DNA of 64,000 nt. Origin: Oasisia sp. SBJ-2009 (lineage: Eukaryota > Annelida > Polychaeta > Sabellida > Siboglinidae). Each line of letters opens with the position of its first letter. The first letter of the stretch is position 1. The notes under the pieces were generated by a model, which did no database searches, had not been told where the DNA came from, and saw only the letters and a list, made by a program, of their open reading frames with translations. The stretch lies in assembly GCA_964017155.1 (NCBI GenBank), contig OZ024862.1:43084807-43148806 (forward strand), in the 5' to 3' direction. Shown piece by piece: positions 62,166-64,000 of the stretch. The translations under genes and the position numbers were made by a program.

Positions 62166-63400
62166 TTTATCTTAGCACAAGTACAGGGACTTCAAGATGA
62201 AAACTACATCTGTTGAATGAAGGTTGAACAGTTGCTTCACAGAAGAAAGTCTTAGTCTTAAGCTAAGTAGGGTGCCATGCATAAAAACTCATATAGCCAC
62301 GATCACAACATGTGATGTTTCTATACTTGAAACGTCAATAAATCACAGATCATTTTATAATAACAGTTAAACTGATTAGATCTGTTGACTGAGGCTTTAT
62401 GACAACTACCTGACAGAGGCTGGGTCCAGAGATGTCTACATTGTTTGTTTACAGTTATTGTATCTGTTGAGGGAGGTTGGATTGACACTGACATCTAGTG
62501 ATGGCATTATGCATTAATGCCGGTGATGAAATGGTATAGTAACAGCACCTAAGTGAACTACTTGTATCTAGTGTCAACACTGTGTACTACTACAGTAGCA
62601 CCTAGCTGTAGCTGCACACAAAGTGCTATTTCCATCCACATTCTTGATCAGTGGCTAAGGCTGGACAGACAATTCTGTGCACAGTAAACGGTACTCCACA
62701 CTTACTAGGAGAGTGCAGAGTGGCACAGTCTAAAAGAAAACTATGTACTACTACAGTAGCACCTAGCTGTAGCTGCACACAAAGTGCTATTCCGATGCAC
62801 ATTCTTGATGAATGGTTAAGGCTGGACAGACAATTCTGTGCACAGTAAAAAGTACTCCACACCTAGGAGAGTGCAGAGTGGCACGCTCTAAAAGAAAACT
62901 ATAACCCAGGAAGTAAAACCACCTCAGACACATAAAGTTGCTGCTTTCACAGCACCGGACATTTTATGCATGACATAAATATTTTATATTTGTGAAAAAA
63001 TCGTAATATAAAATTCTTGAAGAGTGAATCGTCAGTCTTTCATGAGTCTTCAGAGAGTTGTGTGTGTGCCTTCCTATCTGATAAGACCCAGTCTACCCAT
63101 AGGGTACTGTTTCAGATTTTGTCTGGAGGAGATTTAGTCCTCTGGATTCATTGAAAGATTACCCAGGAAATGTGCAGGTTCTTGTCTTGTCTCTCATAGT
63201 TCCCATGTGATTAATGTATTTGTTTCTGATTAAATCCAAAGTAATTTTTACAAGTTACAAATTGCATCACTGTGATGATGATTTGAAACCATGTAAATAA
63301 ATTGTGCACACACTACCAGCACCAAGTGAAATCAACTGAATGTTTCATTTATTTACTGTGGTGTAGGCATACGTGGTGACTAAAACAAGGCTCGACTAGA

Positions 63401-63752
63401 ACCACTTCAACGGTACAGCTCTGGCCAGAAACAACAGTCCTGGGCACAGTGCACAGTACTGTTCTTATACTCTCAAGGACTGCGAGTATTGCCGCTTTGT
63501 ATCCACAATAGTTGTGGACAAGAGGGAGGTGAACCTGAGGTCTCCCAACATGAAGAAGGTGGCACTGGAGAGGAGCCTCACCCTGCTGTGAGGCACTCTA
63601 CAGATTGCAGAGCTCGTCACTCTCCTCTACAACAATCATATGACCACTTTGATGCCGGCTCACAGCGTTTTGGAATAAAATATGAGTCTCGACAACAACA
63701 ACTTCCATGGAACAGAGCTGGCCCTTGTGAGTATCTCATCAAGAATTCTTAG
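63401..63752 (+). pseudogene. conserved frame fragment in the duplicated repeat, copy 2
   Basis: Identical in protein to the copy at 61052-61403; duplicate by position, offset 2349. Confidence 0.35.
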
Positions 63753-63774
63753 TTATAAAAACTGAGGCTACAAA

Positions 63775-63822
<48 letters not shown>

Positions 63823-64000
63823 CTATAATGACGATGTGACTACGCTGATGCAGGCTCACATCATTTTGAAATAAAATATGAGTCTAAACAACTTCAGTGG
63901 AGCAGCACTGGCCTGTGGCTGTGACCAGTGTCTCATCAAGGCTTCTTAGTTACAAAAACTGAGGCTACACAACTCTCTCTCTCTCTCTCTCTCTCTCTCT

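Larger units (their letters stand above)
57780..62535. repeat. dispersed or tandem repeat, three copies at 57.8, 60.2 and 62.3 kb
   Basis: The segment TATCTGTTGAGGGAGGTTG..GACATCTAGTGATGGC..GGTGATGAAATG occurs at 57900-57975, 60281-60352 and 62461-62532. It extends upstream (CTGACAGAGGCTGG, ACAGAGATGTCTACAT) in the first and third copies. The first copy was split by the transposon at 57976-60065. Confidence 0.85.
60091..64000. repeat. 2.2-2.35-kb duplicated repeat, two copies
   Basis: The stretch 60281-61668 is nearly identical to 62461-64000. The offset is 2180 bp at the start and 2349 bp later, because the second copy holds an extra internal duplicate of about 169 bp (the CTGTAGCTGCACACAAAGTG module, at 62608 and 62767). 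The second copy is cut by the window edge, so a longer tandem array is possible. Confidence 0.93.

Overview
The window looks like a piece of an AT-rich animal genome, probably a marine invertebrate; a lophotrochozoan such as a mollusc is my guess, but nothing proves the phylum. It has split genes with GT-AG introns, tRNA-derived SINEs, long microsatellites and several transposon classes (Penelope-like, non-LTR, hAT, THAP/DDE_4, YqaJ-PHD, TTAA-flanked). No bacterial features, rRNA or CRISPR were seen. Most open frames longer than 60 codons are shadows of repeats; the real genes are made of short exons that I assembled by homology remembered from vertebrate proteins plus splice sites.

Two host genes are recognisable, both on the minus strand. 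A C1orf50 homologue occupies 8308-10663 (four exons; first exon not found). A PLEKHM2 (SKIP) homologue occupies 26566-50358: 16 exons in consistent phase, 936 codons plus stop, with an N-terminal RUN domain, a long disordered middle and C-terminal PH regions; only the first, short N-terminal exon is missing. A third minus-strand gene at 19552-21718 is a two-exon reading frame of about 215 residues with one likely membrane segment and no family I recognise. Exon-like frames at 5820-6433 and about 3023-3215 may belong to a further minus-strand gene.

Mobile DNA by region: tRNA-type SINEs at 1.66-1.88, 21.86-22.13, 32.17-32.42 and 34.07-34.26 kb; a small palindromic transposon at 11.08-11.83 kb; a decayed Penelope-like element with a GIY-YIG tail at 13.87-15.08 kb; a 3.9-kb structure with 135-bp terminal inverted repeats around satellite at 15.22-19.10 kb; an apparently intact transposase gene inside a TTAA-flanked element at 27.49-31.11 kb (in a PLEKHM2 intron); a 5'-truncated non-LTR reverse transcriptase at 34.86-36.41 kb (another PLEKHM2 intron); and, beyond PLEKHM2, a graveyard at 51.6-57.5 kb (YqaJ-PHD remnant, CR1-like ORF1 and endonuclease, hAT). 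A THAP-DDE_4 transposon with clear ends lies at 57976-60065, inserted in a repeat whose other copies (60.3 and 62.5 kb) preserve the empty site. The last 4 kb are a roughly 2.2-2.35-kb duplicated repeat.

The most striking thing is a pattern rather than a gene: at least five minisatellites in the two host genes are built from exon/intron junctions. In each, the repeat unit carries a copy of a real splice site and the adjoining codons of the neighbouring exon (C1orf50 donor at 10548; PLEKHM2 acceptors at 31312, 33095, 49414 and 50358). Two arrays have units divisible by three (57 and 69 bp), and the 69-bp one stays open and in frame with its RUN-domain exon. A sixth, 7-kb array of a 40-bp unit starts about 10 bp past another PLEKHM2 donor.
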